Origin: Streptomyces fuscichromogenes
Lineage (GTDB): Bacteria > Actinomycetota > Actinomycetes > Streptomycetales > Streptomycetaceae
Direction of reading: 5' to 3'
Assembly: GCF_014645815.1 (NCBI RefSeq)
Contig: NZ_BMML01000001.1
Location: forward strand, 250,988-314,987
DNA: 64,000 bases
Shown here piece by piece: positions 1 through 9,177 of the stretch. The stretch's first letter is position 1. Each line of letters starts with the position of its first letter. The notes below the pieces were generated by a model that worked only from the letters and a program-made list of their open reading frames with translations, did no database searches and was not told the DNA's origin. The position numbers and the translations under genes were made by a program.

Positions 1-6
1 CCTGAG

Positions 7-41
7 GCCCCGTAAGGGGCGCGGGGAACTGCGCGACCAGC
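7..41. repeat. Dispersed Streptomyces intergenic repeat, copy 1
   Basis: A short hairpin (GCCCC-GTAA-GGGGC) is followed by GCGGGGAACTGCGCGACCAG. The same unit, in either orientation, recurs near 37201, 51809, 58917 and 61204, always just outside coding regions or at their 3' ends. Here it lies downstream of the TetR gene and may serve as its transcription terminator. Confidence 0.75.
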
Positions 42-95
42 CCCCACCGGCCCGCAGCCGAACGACGGCCCCGGGCACCCCGCCCAGGGGGGACG

Positions 96-785
96 CTAGC
101 CCGCCAGGGCGATCAGTCGTGCCGCCAGGTCGGCGAACGGGCCTTCCGCCGGCTCGTCCTGGACCATCCGCTTCACGAGCGCGGTCATCTCCTCGTCGTA
201 CGCCGCACTCACCGCCGTCAGCGCCGCGAAGTCATGGACGAGCTGCACCTCCAGCTCGCCGCGCGGAATGCGCCGTCCGTCCAGCCAGATCAGCGCCGTC
301 GACTCGGCGAGCGAGATCCAGGAGCGGACGACCAGTTCGAGACGGGCCGGCGCCTCGGTGATCTCCAGGTGGGCGAGGATCTGCTCGTAGGCGACCTGCC
401 GTACCGAGTCGATGAGCGCGTTGGTCGCCGACGAGCCGACCGCCGGGCCGCCGCGCATCAACGCGGCGAAGCCGGGCCCGTGTTCGTCGACGAAGTCGAA
501 GTAGCGCCGCATCACGCGCAGCAGCCTGGCCCCGAGCGGGCCCTCGTGCGGCTCCGAGAAGCGGGCCGCGAGATCCTCCGAGGCACGCTTCAACGCGGCC
601 TCGTACAGGCTGAGTTTGCCGGGGAAGTAGTGGTACACCAGCGGCCGGGAGATGCCCGCGGCCGAGGCTATCTCGTCGATGGAGACCTCGTCGGGCGAGC
701 GACGGCTGAACAGTTCGAGGGCGACGCCGATCAACTGCTGCCGCCGCTCCTCGACTCCCATCCTGCGGCGTACCCCGGTTGTCAT
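96..785 (-). CDS. TetR/AcrR family transcriptional regulator
   Basis: This 229-residue protein has the usual TetR size and layout. The N-terminal helix-turn-helix spans about residues 34-65, with the typical run ISRPLVYHYFPGK followed by LYEAAL. The rest is an all-helical ligand and dimer domain without a recognisable specificity. It is the last gene of a minus-strand group: the oxidoreductase gene ends 56 nt upstream and the metal-hydrolase gene precedes that. The obvious inference is that it controls those two genes, perhaps in response to a fatty or hydrophobic compound. The ligand and operator cannot be read from the sequence. Confidence 0.9.
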   Translation of the reverse strand: MTTGVRRRMGVEERRQQLIGVALELFSRRSPDEVSIDEIASAAGISRPLVYHYFPGKLSLYEAALKRASEDLAARFSEPHEGPLGARLLRVMRRYFDFVDEHGPGFAALMRGGPAVGSSATNALIDSVRQVAYEQILAHLEITEAPARLELVVRSWISLAESTALIWLDGRRIPRGELEVQLVHDFAALTAVSAAYDEEMTALVKRMVQDEPAEGPFADLAARLIALAG

Positions 786-841
786 GCGAACACCTTACCG
801 ATCGGATCCGGCCTCCCACGGACCTGACCCTTCACGGGCGT

Positions 842-1870
842 TCACAGGTCCAGCACGAGTCTCCCACTTCGCGCCCGCGATACACAGATGATCATCGAGT
901 CGGCACGCTCCGTGTCCGTGAGCAGCTCGTCACGGTGTTCCACTTCCCCCTCCAGCACCCGCTGTCGACAGGTGCCGCAGAAGCCCTGCGCGCAGGAGTA
1001 GGGCGTGTCGGGCAGCTCCGTCCGTACGGCGGCCAGCACGGTCGAGTCGGCCGGGACCGTCAACGTCCGCCCGCTGCGCCGGAGTTCGAGTTCGAAGGCA
1101 TGATCGCCGCCGACCTCGCCGGATGGCGCGAAACGCTCGGTCCGGACGGCCGGGAACCGCTTCTCCATCGCCGCCGTGAGCCCCTCCGGGCCGCAGCAGT
1201 AGACCGCCGCGCCCGCCGGGACGGTCAGCGCGTCGAGATCCGGGCGCCCGTCCTCGTCCTCCGCGACCACCGTGACCCGGTCGTCCCCGGCGAACTCCGC
1301 CAGGAACGGCATGGATCCGCGGGTCCGCCCGCAGTACAGCAGCCGCCACGGCACCCCGTCCGGTACGGCCCGCACCATGGACAGGATCGGGGTGATCCCG
1401 ATGCCCCCGGCCACGAACACATAGGACTCGGCCCCGACGAGCGGGAAACGGTTGCGCGGCCCGCGCACCTCCAGTTCCATGCCCGGCACGAGCCGCTCGT
1501 GGACCTCCCGCGAACCGCCCCGCCCGTCCGCGACCAGCCGCGCGGCGATCGTGTACGACGAGGTGTCGGCCGGGTCCCCGCAGAGCGAGTACTGCCGGAC
1601 CAGCCCGGACGGCAGCGCCACGTCGAGATGGGCGCCGGGCTCCCAGCTCGGCAACCCGCGCCCCTCCAGGCGCAGTTGCACGACCCCCTCGGCGACCGTC
1701 CGGTGCGAGGCGACCAGCAGCCGCAGCGCCCGGGAGCGCGGCTGCCCCGAGGTCGGCGGATCCAGGGCGGGCATCGGCCACAGCGGGGACGCCTCGATAC
1801 GGCGCCGCAGGGCCCGCCGCACGAGCAGCGCGGCGCCCGTGACGGCGACGACGGTCCGCAGCCTCGGCAT
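842..1870 (-). CDS. PDR-type ferredoxin oxidoreductase (FAD, NAD(P)H, 2Fe-2S)
   Basis: A 342-residue single-component reductase of the phthalate dioxygenase reductase/VanB type. An N-terminal segment with a hydrophobic stretch is followed by an FAD/FMN-binding barrel (RQYSLCGDP at 92-100), an NAD(P)-binding domain (GGIGITP at 155-161) and a C-terminal plant-type 2Fe-2S domain whose ligands are Cys293, Cys298, Cys301 and Cys329. It should pass electrons from NAD(P)H to an oxygenase-type partner. The start is the ATG at 1870, chosen because it overlaps the stop of the upstream hydrolase gene as ATGA, implying translational coupling. A longer upstream reading frame exists but runs through the hydrolase gene and is rejected. 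Confidence 0.9.
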   Translation of the reverse strand: MPRLRTVVAVTGAALLVRRALRRRIEASPLWPMPALDPPTSGQPRSRALRLLVASHRTVAEGVVQLRLEGRGLPSWEPGAHLDVALPSGLVRQYSLCGDPADTSSYTIAARLVADGRGGSREVHERLVPGMELEVRGPRNRFPLVGAESYVFVAGGIGITPILSMVRAVPDGVPWRLLYCGRTRGSMPFLAEFAGDDRVTVVAEDEDGRPDLDALTVPAGAAVYCCGPEGLTAAMEKRFPAVRTERFAPSGEVGGDHAFELELRRSGRTLTVPADSTVLAAVRTELPDTPYSCAQGFCGTCRQRVLEGEVEHRDELLTDTERADSMIICVSRARSGRLVLDL

Positions 1871-2796
1871 CACGCGGCCCCCCGCCCGGCGTTCTCGGCG
1901 GCCAGCGCGGCGGGGGAGGCGGCCAGCGCGGCGGGGGAGGCGGCCAGGTAGGCGACCGCCTGGGCGGTGGAACCCTCCTGGGACGGGTGGTAGCCGCGGC
2001 TCAGGTACCTCGGGATCGACCTCAGCATGTCGCCGGTGGCGGGCAGCGTGCCGCGCCGGCCGGCGAGATGGAAGTCCCGGAGCCGGGCCCGGCCCTCGGT
2101 GAGCGTAGGGTCGTTGGCCATGAAGAAGCGGGCGCCGCGCTGCCACAGGAACACGATGGCCGTGAACGCCGTGGCCCAGGTCCGCACCCGGCGCCGGTAG
2201 CCGCCGTCGAGGTGCAGGAACAGGTCGAAGGCGACCGACCGGTGCTCGACCTCCTCGGCGCCGTGCCAGCGCAGCAGGTCCAGCATCGTCGGATCGGCGC
2301 CGCGCCGGTCCAGCTCCTTTGCGTTGAGCACCCAGTCGCCGAGGAAGGCGGTGTAGTGCTCGATGGCCGCGATCAGCGCGACCCGTTCAAGGAGCCACCA
2401 CCGCCTGGCCTTCCCCGGCGGCAGAGTCCGGTCGCCGAGCAGCTTCTCGAAGAACCAGTCGACCTGCGCGGTGTAGGGCGTCGGGTCGAGGCCCTGTTCC
2501 CTGAGGTGGGGCAGCACCTCGTCATGGGCCTGCGAGTGCATCGCCTCCTGCCCGATGAACCCGACGACGTCCGCGCGCAGCCGCTCGTCGCGGATGAGGG
2601 GCAGCACCTGCTTGTAGACGTGCACGAACCACCGCTCGCCTGCGGGCAGCAGCATGTGCAGCACGTTGATGGTGTGCGTGGCGAAGGGGTCGCCGGGCAC
2701 CCAGTGCAGAGGAGTGTCCTCCCAGGCGAAGGACACGTTGCGGGCCCGGAGCGCGATGCGCTCGGACGCCACCGGCTGCGGCTGCTTGTTGGACAT
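1870..2796 (-). CDS. Predicted metal-dependent hydrolase (PF10118-like)
   Basis: A 308-residue helical protein of the uncharacterised 'metal-dependent hydrolase' family. Its conserved Glu/His pairs resemble a di-iron or oxygenase helix bundle: FIGQEAMHSQAHDEVL around residues 80-95 and WHGAEEVEHRSVAFDL further on. The C terminus carries a short Ala/Ser/Pro repeat (AALAASP units) that looks like low-complexity drift. It is translationally coupled to the reductase gene. Family members often neighbour FAD/2Fe-2S reductases, so a two-part oxidation system acting on a hydrophobic substrate is a reasonable inference. The substrate is unknown. Confidence 0.8.
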   Translation of the reverse strand: MSNKQPQPVASERIALRARNVSFAWEDTPLHWVPGDPFATHTINVLHMLLPAGERWFVHVYKQVLPLIRDERLRADVVGFIGQEAMHSQAHDEVLPHLREQGLDPTPYTAQVDWFFEKLLGDRTLPPGKARRWWLLERVALIAAIEHYTAFLGDWVLNAKELDRRGADPTMLDLLRWHGAEEVEHRSVAFDLFLHLDGGYRRRVRTWATAFTAIVFLWQRGARFFMANDPTLTEGRARLRDFHLAGRRGTLPATGDMLRSIPRYLSRGYHPSQEGSTAQAVAYLAASPAALAASPAALAAENAGRGAA

Positions 2797-2888
2797 GGCG
2801 TCAATGTACTGACGGGTAGGGTGCCTGAGAAGCCCTCCGGCGAACCTTGTTTACGCGGGCGTCAGCAAGGTTCCCGCCCGTCCCGGAC

Positions 2889-4817
2889 TCACCGCAACCC
2901 GCTGATCTCGGCCCCGTCCTCCAGCGTCCCCTGCAGTTCGGCCTGGGCGCCCTGCTTCGCCTCGGCCACCAGCTGTGTCCCCTGTGCCGACGCCGTGATC
3001 CCGCCGGTCGCCCGGATCGACGCGGTGTCCCGGCCGCCCGCGGCCAGCAGGTACCACCGGTCGCCCCCGGACTTCCACAGCACCCCGGCCAGCACGTGCG
3101 GATCGCGCGGACCGCAGGCCGTCACATCGGCGCCCTTGGCCGCGACCGCCCCGTACTGGCTGCCCGGCGTCCGGAACTGGGCCAGCGCCATGGTCCCGTC
3201 ACCCCGCCAGGTCTCGGCACGCGTGCACACCCACGACCCGGTGCCGCCGCCGTCCGGCAGCTGCTGCTCGGCGAACGCCCACGCGTTGACGCTGCGCACC
3301 CCCGCCGACCGTTCCGCGGCCAGCGAGCAGGCGAACGGCGCCCAGTCGCGCAGCGCCGCCGCCCCCGAGGCCTCACGCGTGTCGCCGGGCCGCCCGGCGG
3401 TGAGCCGGGCCGGCACCAGCTCGCCCAGGTCGGTCGCGAGGTACACACCCTGGGCATCGGTCAGCTGGAGCACGTTCCAGGACGTACAGGTCCCCTGTTG
3501 CGGCGCGGAGCCGGCCAGCGGCCCGGTCACCCCGTCCGCCAGCGCCAGGTCCATCGCCCCCGCGGCCGGCTTCATCAGGTCCCGCTCCGCCGCCCTGGTC
3601 ACCCAGGGGGCGGTCAGATAGCGGACGTTGCCGTCGGCGCGGCCCAGTACCAGGGCGCTCGCCTCCGCGCCGGTCGCGCCGTCGACCCGGGCGAAGTCGA
3701 GGGCGGCGCCCTCGGTGCCGTCCTTCGGTTCGGCGTAGCGGGCGATGCGCAGACCGTCGTAGAAGACCACCACCCGGGCGCTGTCGACCAGGCCCGCGTA
3801 CAGCAGCTGGGGCGGTCCGGCCGGGCCGCCGGTCTGGGTGCCGGGGGTCGCCGAGACGCGGACGGTGGCGCCGGGGCGGGCCCAGACGGCGAGGGCACGG
3901 CGCAGCAGCGCGGTGTCGCCGGTGAGGGCGCCGCGGGCCGGCCACACGGAGAAGCCGGTGCGTGCGGCGGTCTGCCAGGCGGTGGCCGGGACCTTCGTCA
4001 GCCGGGCCGGGTCCAGGGCGGCCTGGGCGGCCGGGTTCTGCGCGTACACCGGGGCGGCCGCGCCGTCGGCACCCCAGCCGCCGCCCGGCAGCGCGACCAG
4101 TGCCCCGCACACCGCGAGGGCCGCGGCGGCGGCGAGCGCGGCCCTGGTGTGCTGGCGGCGGCGCATCAGGTCGGTGGGGCGGGCCTGGAGGGAACAGGGG
4201 TCGAACTCGGGGGAGTCGAGCAGCGGGTACTCGGCCGGGACGCCGTTCGCCTCGGCGAGCGCGCCCTCGGGGTGCGCCACGCCGACCGCCCGCAGGATCC
4301 TGCGGACGTCGCCGTCCGGGAGCTGTTCGAGGCCGCGCAGCGCGTAGACGGCGCGGGCCGGGCCGGAGAGGGCGCCGAGCCGCTGGTCCAGGGCGAGTTC
4401 GTCGGCGCCGCCGGAGCGCGGGAAGAGCCTGAGGCCCCACACCTGGGGGAACAGCGGCGGCAGTTGGGCGCGCCTGGGCCGGGCGGTGAGCCGGAGCGGC
4501 CGGCCCGCCGCCAGCGCCGTACGCACCACTTCGAGCCGGACCAGCGAGTATCCGGGGTCGGTCTGCCGCCCGTTCGCCTGGGCCGGGATCACCGGGACCT
4601 GCCTGCGGCCCCGGGGCAGGGCCCGCTGGACCAGGGCGTGCGCGGTCAGGACGCGGCGGCCGCGCGCGAGCCCCGGCGGCAGCACCAGGTAGGCGAGCCG
4701 GACCAGCCGTGGGTAGTGCTCGACGAGCGCGGCCTCGGCCTGCTCGACGTCGACGGCCGGATGCGGGGCTCCGGCGGAGGCGGCTGCGTGACGCTGGGCT
4801 ACATCCTGTGACTGCAC
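2889..4817 (-). CDS. Membrane-anchored protein of unknown function, sigma-factor-like N terminus
   Basis: A 642-residue protein I cannot name. The N-terminal roughly 200 residues are cytoplasmic and begin with a stretch (LVEHYPRLVRLAYLVLPPG, about 31-49) that resembles the first helices of ECF-type sigma factors. A basic segment and one membrane span follow (about residues 224-245). The remaining 400 residues should lie outside the cell. This layout recalls Streptomyces conserved proteins that join a degenerate sigma-like region to an anchor. The GTG at 4817 is the furthest upstream start, so the true start could be internal. The gene is divergent from the small lipoprotein gene at 4972. Confidence 0.7.
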   Translation of the reverse strand: MQSQDVAQRHAAASAGAPHPAVDVEQAEAALVEHYPRLVRLAYLVLPPGLARGRRVLTAHALVQRALPRGRRQVPVIPAQANGRQTDPGYSLVRLEVVRTALAAGRPLRLTARPRRAQLPPLFPQVWGLRLFPRSGGADELALDQRLGALSGPARAVYALRGLEQLPDGDVRRILRAVGVAHPEGALAEANGVPAEYPLLDSPEFDPCSLQARPTDLMRRRQHTRAALAAAAALAVCGALVALPGGGWGADGAAAPVYAQNPAAQAALDPARLTKVPATAWQTAARTGFSVWPARGALTGDTALLRRALAVWARPGATVRVSATPGTQTGGPAGPPQLLYAGLVDSARVVVFYDGLRIARYAEPKDGTEGAALDFARVDGATGAEASALVLGRADGNVRYLTAPWVTRAAERDLMKPAAGAMDLALADGVTGPLAGSAPQQGTCTSWNVLQLTDAQGVYLATDLGELVPARLTAGRPGDTREASGAAALRDWAPFACSLAAERSAGVRSVNAWAFAEQQLPDGGGTGSWVCTRAETWRGDGTMALAQFRTPGSQYGAVAAKGADVTACGPRDPHVLAGVLWKSGGDRWYLLAAGGRDTASIRATGGITASAQGTQLVAEAKQGAQAELQGTLEDGAEISGLR

Positions 4818-4971
4818 ATCCTGGAGAACGAGCGACCCGTTGGTAGGTCACCGCCACACGGGTGACACTCGGGTGCCCGCACGATTTGAGCGCTTCGCGG
4901 CCCGCAGCCGTATCGAAGGGGACGGGCCCCTCGAAGGCACCCCGGGGCCGGCAACGCGACCGGAGGAACAG

Positions 4972-5379
4972 ATGAGGTTGACCCGACCGATGCTCGCCGC
5001 GGCGGGCGCCGTGGCCGCCCTGGCGCTGGCGGGCTGTGGATCCGCAGACGGCAAGGCGGAGGCGAAGATCCCGGTCGCCGCGACCGGCAGCCTGGAGAGC
5101 CTGGCCGCCAAGGTGAAGTGCACTCCCGACATGCAGATCGACTCCGACGAGGTCCGCCAGGCGATCTGCAAGACCGCCGCCGGCAAGTTCGTCTTCGCCA
5201 CCTTCGCCACCGACCGCGGCCAGCGCGACTGGATCAACGACGCCAAGGACTACGGCGGTTTCTACCTCGTGGGCCGCAAGTGGGTCGCCGTCGGCACCGA
5301 CAAGCTCGTCAAGACGCTCCAGACCACGCTGGGCGGCGAGGAGGAGATCGGGGTCGACCACAGCAAGCACACCAGCTGA
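4972..5379 (+). CDS. Small secreted lipoprotein
   Basis: A 135-residue protein whose start is fixed by GGAGGA at 4962-4967, five bases before the ATG. Residues 1-22 form a lipoprotein signal peptide ending in LALAGCG, with the cysteine available for lipidation. The mature part has two further cysteines (KCTPDM and AICKTA) that could form a disulfide, and no motif I recognise. Spacing to the divergent 642-residue gene is about 150 nt, so the two may share a promoter region. Its function is unknown. Confidence 0.8.
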   Translation: MRLTRPMLAAAGAVAALALAGCGSADGKAEAKIPVAATGSLESLAAKVKCTPDMQIDSDEVRQAICKTAAGKFVFATFATDRGQRDWINDAKDYGGFYLVGRKWVAVGTDKLVKTLQTTLGGEEEIGVDHSKHTS

Positions 5380-5427
5380 GCGGGCACACCGGCTGAGGTC
5401 CGCTCGGCCGGAGCGCCCGGCACACAC

Positions 5428-5468
5428 ACGGAAGAGGGCGGTGGGAGAATCCCACCGCCCTCTTCCGT
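5428..5468. terminator. Bidirectional rho-independent-type hairpin
   Basis: A perfect 19-bp stem (5428-5446 pairing with 5450-5468) closes a 3-nt GAA loop between two convergent genes, the lipoprotein at 4972-5379 and the DUF1996 gene ending at 5488. There is no U-tract, as is usual in Streptomyces. Confidence 0.9.
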
Positions 5469-5487
5469 GCTATCGGCTAGCTAGTGC

Positions 5488-7035
5488 TCACTGGCACTTC
5501 TTGCCGGTGTTGATGCAGTTGGCGATGGTGGCCGCCAGGTTGTTCTTGGTGACGCTGATGAAGTCGTCGTGGTCGGTCGCCGCCTTGTGCAGCTGCTCCG
5601 GGAAACCGTCCACCGCGTAGGCGTTCTTCACCTGGCCGTTGACGATGGTCGGCGGGGTGATGTTGTAGACCAGACGCATCGTCAGCTGCGGGATCGCCTT
5701 GAAGCCGTTGCCGCAGACACCGCTCGCGGGGTCCGCGAAGGCCACGTGCGTGCGGTGGTTGGCGCTGTCGATGTTCTTGCCGTCCCAGCAGCTCTGGAAG
5801 GCGAACGTACGCACCACCTGGCTGCCCTTCGGGCAGATCGGGTACTGCTCGGTCAGCTGGACCTTGTTCTCGAAGCCGGTGCAGCTCCAGTGCGCGTTGG
5901 CGTTGGCCAGACCGTTGGTCGTGGTCTTGGCGTCACCGGTGATGATGCGCAGGAACTGGGGCATCGCGACGACCTTGCTGGCCGGGCTGCCGACGTACTT
6001 GATCTGCGCCTGGACCGGCGTCAGGATCTTGCCGACGTTGCCCTCGGTGCCACCGCCGAGCGCGTTCTGGTCGAAGTCCTGCGTGCCGTTCTGGATACGC
6101 ACGACCGGCCAGTAGTACGACGACAGGTCGCTCTGGTTCTGGCAGGAGCTCGGCGCCGCCAGCAGCGAGTCGTTGGTGGAGAAGGCGTTGACCTTCTGGT
6201 TGCCGACGTAGTCGTGCAGGTGGTGCGCGCCGTTGTTCACGCCGGGCGCCACGATGACGTTGTCGGTGTTGTGGTTCTTGTTCTGGTTCGTACCACAACG
6301 GGTGGTGAAGGTGCCGGTCGACGCCTGGGCGCCGTTCTGCGGCTTGCCCTGGACGTTCGCCGCGACCTTCGTGATGTCCACGAAGTCGGCCGCGGTGGGC
6401 CCGTTGCCGGCCTGGCCGCCGATACCGACGTCGACGGGGGTGCTGGCGCTGGCGCTCGGCGCGGCGCTGGCCTGGCCGCCGTTGTTCTGACCGCCGTTGT
6501 TGTTCTGGCCGCCGTTGTTGTTCTGACCACCGTTGTTGTTGCCCTGACCGGCGGTGGTCTGGTTGGCGGTCTGCGTGGTGCAGGCGGCGAGCTGGGCCAG
6601 CGAGCTGTTGAAGGTGCCGCCGACCCGCGTGATGTCGATCCTGATCCGGTCGATCGTGGCGGCCCGCTTCTCCTTCAGGGGGCCGATGATCGCGTTCTGG
6701 ACGAAGTTGGCGTCGTTCGCCTGCGCCTGGCGCGTGGAGGCGAGCCGGGAGTAGGCCTCGGTGATCTGCTTGTCGAGGTTCGCCAGCTCCGTCGCCACCC
6801 CCTGCTTGGCCTTGTCGGGCACGCTTGTCAGCTTCTGGCCGACGTCAGGGCAGGAGATGGTCGCCACCGTCGCGGCGGCGGCCTTCGTGTAGTTCTGCGC
6901 AGAGTTGTTCGACTCGTGAGCCGAAGCGTTCATCTGCGCATAGAGCAGCCCGCCCCCGCCGAGTGCGACAGCCGCCGATGCGGCTATGACCTTGACGGTC
7001 AGCGGCGAACGGCGTTTGCGTATGTTGCGTCCCAT
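5488..7035 (-). CDS. Secreted DUF1996 domain protein with Asn/Gly/Gln linker
   Basis: A 515-residue exported protein. The start at 7035 follows a GAGGAG site. An N-terminal signal or anchor helix (residues 12-34) leads to a helical region containing paired cysteines (SC at 61-62 and AAC near 151). Next is a linker of GGQNNN repeats (about 163-187) and then an Ala/Ser/Pro stretch. The last 260 residues form the DUF1996 domain, recognised from [17 protein letters not shown] and the later SYYWPVVRI and THVAFAD motifs. DUF1996 is better known from fungal secreted proteins and may act on wall polymers or other extracellular material, but no activity can be assigned. The gene reads towards the 5428 terminator. 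Confidence 0.85.
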   Translation of the reverse strand: MGRNIRKRRSPLTVKVIAASAAVALGGGGLLYAQMNASAHESNNSAQNYTKAAAATVATISCPDVGQKLTSVPDKAKQGVATELANLDKQITEAYSRLASTRQAQANDANFVQNAIIGPLKEKRAATIDRIRIDITRVGGTFNSSLAQLAACTTQTANQTTAGQGNNNGGQNNNGGQNNNGGQNNGGQASAAPSASASTPVDVGIGGQAGNGPTAADFVDITKVAANVQGKPQNGAQASTGTFTTRCGTNQNKNHNTDNVIVAPGVNNGAHHLHDYVGNQKVNAFSTNDSLLAAPSSCQNQSDLSSYYWPVVRIQNGTQDFDQNALGGGTEGNVGKILTPVQAQIKYVGSPASKVVAMPQFLRIITGDAKTTTNGLANANAHWSCTGFENKVQLTEQYPICPKGSQVVRTFAFQSCWDGKNIDSANHRTHVAFADPASGVCGNGFKAIPQLTMRLVYNITPPTIVNGQVKNAYAVDGFPEQLHKAATDHDDFISVTKNNLAATIANCINTGKKCQ

Positions 7036-7208
7036 GGAACTCCTCAGACCTTCCTTGCGGGGCGGCATCGAGGCGCCCGACAGGAGTGAAGCGGCGTCCA
7101 TTCATACGCACCCCGTCTCAGGGGTGTTCAGCCGCCTCACAAATTCATCAGAGATTTGTTACGCACTTGGGTCACAACTGCCGTTTGAGCAGGGCGGTTT
7201 CTGGAAAA

Positions 7209-7859
7209 TTAGCGGTCGCGGTCCAGGTACGCGAGCACCGCGAGGACACGCCGATTGTCATCGTCCGACACCTCAAGTCCCAGTTTGGTGAAGATGTTGG
7301 AGGTGTGCTTGGCGATGGCCCGTTCCGTGACCACGAGCTGCCCGGCGATCGCCGCGTTCGAACGGCCCTGTGCCATCAGCTCCAGGACCTCCGACTCGCG
7401 CGGTGTCAAGCCTCCCAGCGGCCGGTCGTCGGCCCGCCGGGCCAGCAGCTGCTGGATCACCTGCGGGTCCATGGCCGTACCGCCCGCGGCCACCCGCCGT
7501 ACGGCGTCCACGAACTGCTCCGCGTCGAACACCCGGTCCTTCAGCAGGTACCCCACCCCGCCGCTGCCGTCGGCCAGCAGCTCGCGCGCGTAGAGCTGTT
7601 CGACGTGCTGGGAGAGCACCAGCACCGGCAGACCCGGCCGGTCCCGCCGCGCCCCGAGCGCGCACTGCAGTCCCTCGTCGGTGTGCGTGGGCGGCAGCCG
7701 TACGTCCACCACGGCCACGTCCGGCCGCAACTCGGCCAGCGCCCGGGTGAGTTCGGGCCCCGACTCGACGGCGGCCGCGATCTCGAAGCCGTAGGCCTCC
7801 AGCAGCCGGACCAGCCCGTCGCGGAGCAGGAAGAGGTCTTCGGCTAGGACAACGCGCAC
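7209..7859 (-). CDS. NarL/FixJ-type response regulator
   Basis: A 216-residue two-domain regulator. The receiver domain has the acidic pair Glu7-Asp8, the phospho-acceptor Asp52 (AVVDVRLP) and Lys107 (YLLKDRV). The LuxR-type helix-turn-helix covers about residues 148-205 (LTPRESEVLELMAQG and IAKHTSNIFTKLGL). The GTG at 7859 lies inside the end of the upstream kinase gene with a 16-nt overlap, so kinase and regulator are made together. Targets are unknown. The secreted DUF1996 gene lies downstream on the same strand, starting about 170 nt beyond the stop, and could be regulated by it, but that is speculation. Confidence 0.93.
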   Translation of the reverse strand: MRVVLAEDLFLLRDGLVRLLEAYGFEIAAAVESGPELTRALAELRPDVAVVDVRLPPTHTDEGLQCALGARRDRPGLPVLVLSQHVEQLYARELLADGSGGVGYLLKDRVFDAEQFVDAVRRVAAGGTAMDPQVIQQLLARRADDRPLGGLTPRESEVLELMAQGRSNAAIAGQLVVTERAIAKHTSNIFTKLGLEVSDDDNRRVLAVLAYLDRDR

Positions 7860-9124
7860 GGAATCTCCATGGTGACCATGGTGGGACCGCCCGCGGGGCT
7901 GCTGACGGCCAGGACGCCGTCGAATGTACCCAGCCGCCGCTCCACCCCGGCGAGCCCCGACCCGGCGCCGACCGCCGCGCCGCCCCGGCCGTGGTCGGTG
8001 ACCGAGATCCGCAGCATGCCGCCGCCTTCCTTCACGTGATGCAGGTCGACCCAGATCCGGTCGGCACCGGAGTGCTTGACCGCGTTGGTCAGCACCTCGC
8101 TGACCGCGAAGTACGCGGCCGACTCCACCGGCGCGTCCGCCCGCCCCGGCAGCTCCACCGCCACCTCCGTCGGCACCGGCAGCCGCAGCGCCAGCGCCCG
8201 TACGGCGTCCCCGAGCCCGCGCTCGGCCAGCACCGGCGGATGGATGCCCCGCACCAGGTCGCGCAGCTCGCCCAGCGCCTCCACGGACGCCTGCCGGGTC
8301 TGCGCGAGCAACCGCCTCGCCCGCTCGGGGTCCTTGTCCAGGAGCATCTCGATCGTCCCGAGGTCCATGCCCATGGCCACCAGCCGGGCCTGCGCCCCGT
8401 CGTGCAGATCCCGCTCGATCCGGCGCAGCTCGGCGGCCGACGTGTCCACGGCGTCCTTCCGTGTCTCCGTCAACACCCGTACCCGCTCGACGAGTTCACC
8501 CTTCCCGGGGTCGAGGACGGCGCGGGTGAGCCGGAAGTGGGCGGTCAGCAGGGCGGGGCAGAGGTACCAGGCGGCGACCAGCAGCACGGCGCCGGTGGCA
8601 CCGGCCCCGAGTGCGGTGGGCTGCCCGCTGACCGGCACGAAGCCGTACCAGTAGGTGCCCCCGTCCGTGAGCACCCGCCACAGCCCGGCGGCCACCGCGA
8701 ACCCCTCGAAGGGGTAGAACAGCAGCACCGCCGGCAGCAGCGCGGTCGTGAACCCGGCCGTCATGTCGACGAGCAGCCAGAGCACGTCCCGCCCGACCTG
8801 GGGGTCGCGCAGCATCCCGAAGGTCCTGGCCCACGGGTTGGCGTCCGCCGGGAGTTCCCGGTACGCGGAGCGGATCCGCACGCCGCACCACTCGAAGGCG
8901 AGCCGCCGCCGCACGTCCGCCACGTTCCGCACGCCGTCCAGGACCCATGGCGTGGTGACGATCCCGACGCCGATCGGGATCAGTGCCACCGAGACCGCGG
9001 CCAGCACGAAGCAGAGCACCGAGACCGGCAGGGCCACCAACGCCAGCACCAGCCCCCGCACGGCGGCGAGCACCGTCTCCCGGCCCCTGGCGCGGAGGCC
9101 CCCACTGTCTGTGTTCGTCGTCAT
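7844..9124 (-). CDS. Two-component sensor histidine kinase (NarL-partner class)
   Basis: A 426-residue membrane kinase. The N-terminal half holds about four membrane spans with a short extracellular part of the kind called a sensor domain in Streptomyces HisKA_3 kinases. The dimerisation/phospho-acceptor helix contains ERDLHDGAQARL with His241. The HATPase domain shows the N box (EVLTNAVKHS) and a glycine-rich G box (DHGRGG and GSGLAG). The ATG at 9124 is preferred; an in-frame start 36 nt upstream would add twelve unremarkable residues. It is the first gene of a two-gene operon with the response regulator. Confidence 0.92.
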   Translation of the reverse strand: MTTNTDSGGLRARGRETVLAAVRGLVLALVALPVSVLCFVLAAVSVALIPIGVGIVTTPWVLDGVRNVADVRRRLAFEWCGVRIRSAYRELPADANPWARTFGMLRDPQVGRDVLWLLVDMTAGFTTALLPAVLLFYPFEGFAVAAGLWRVLTDGGTYWYGFVPVSGQPTALGAGATGAVLLVAAWYLCPALLTAHFRLTRAVLDPGKGELVERVRVLTETRKDAVDTSAAELRRIERDLHDGAQARLVAMGMDLGTIEMLLDKDPERARRLLAQTRQASVEALGELRDLVRGIHPPVLAERGLGDAVRALALRLPVPTEVAVELPGRADAPVESAAYFAVSEVLTNAVKHSGADRIWVDLHHVKEGGGMLRISVTDHGRGGAAVGAGSGLAGVERRLGTFDGVLAVSSPAGGPTMVTMEIPCALS

Positions 9125-9177
9125 GCGACCAGTCTTCCGGACCTCCCGGCAACGGGTCACTGGCCCGAAGCCCCATG

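Noticed and set aside
6470..6545. Short tandem repeats that might suggest a CRISPR array
   Set aside because: The units are contiguous in-frame codons for the GGQNNN linker with no spacers. No cas genes are present.
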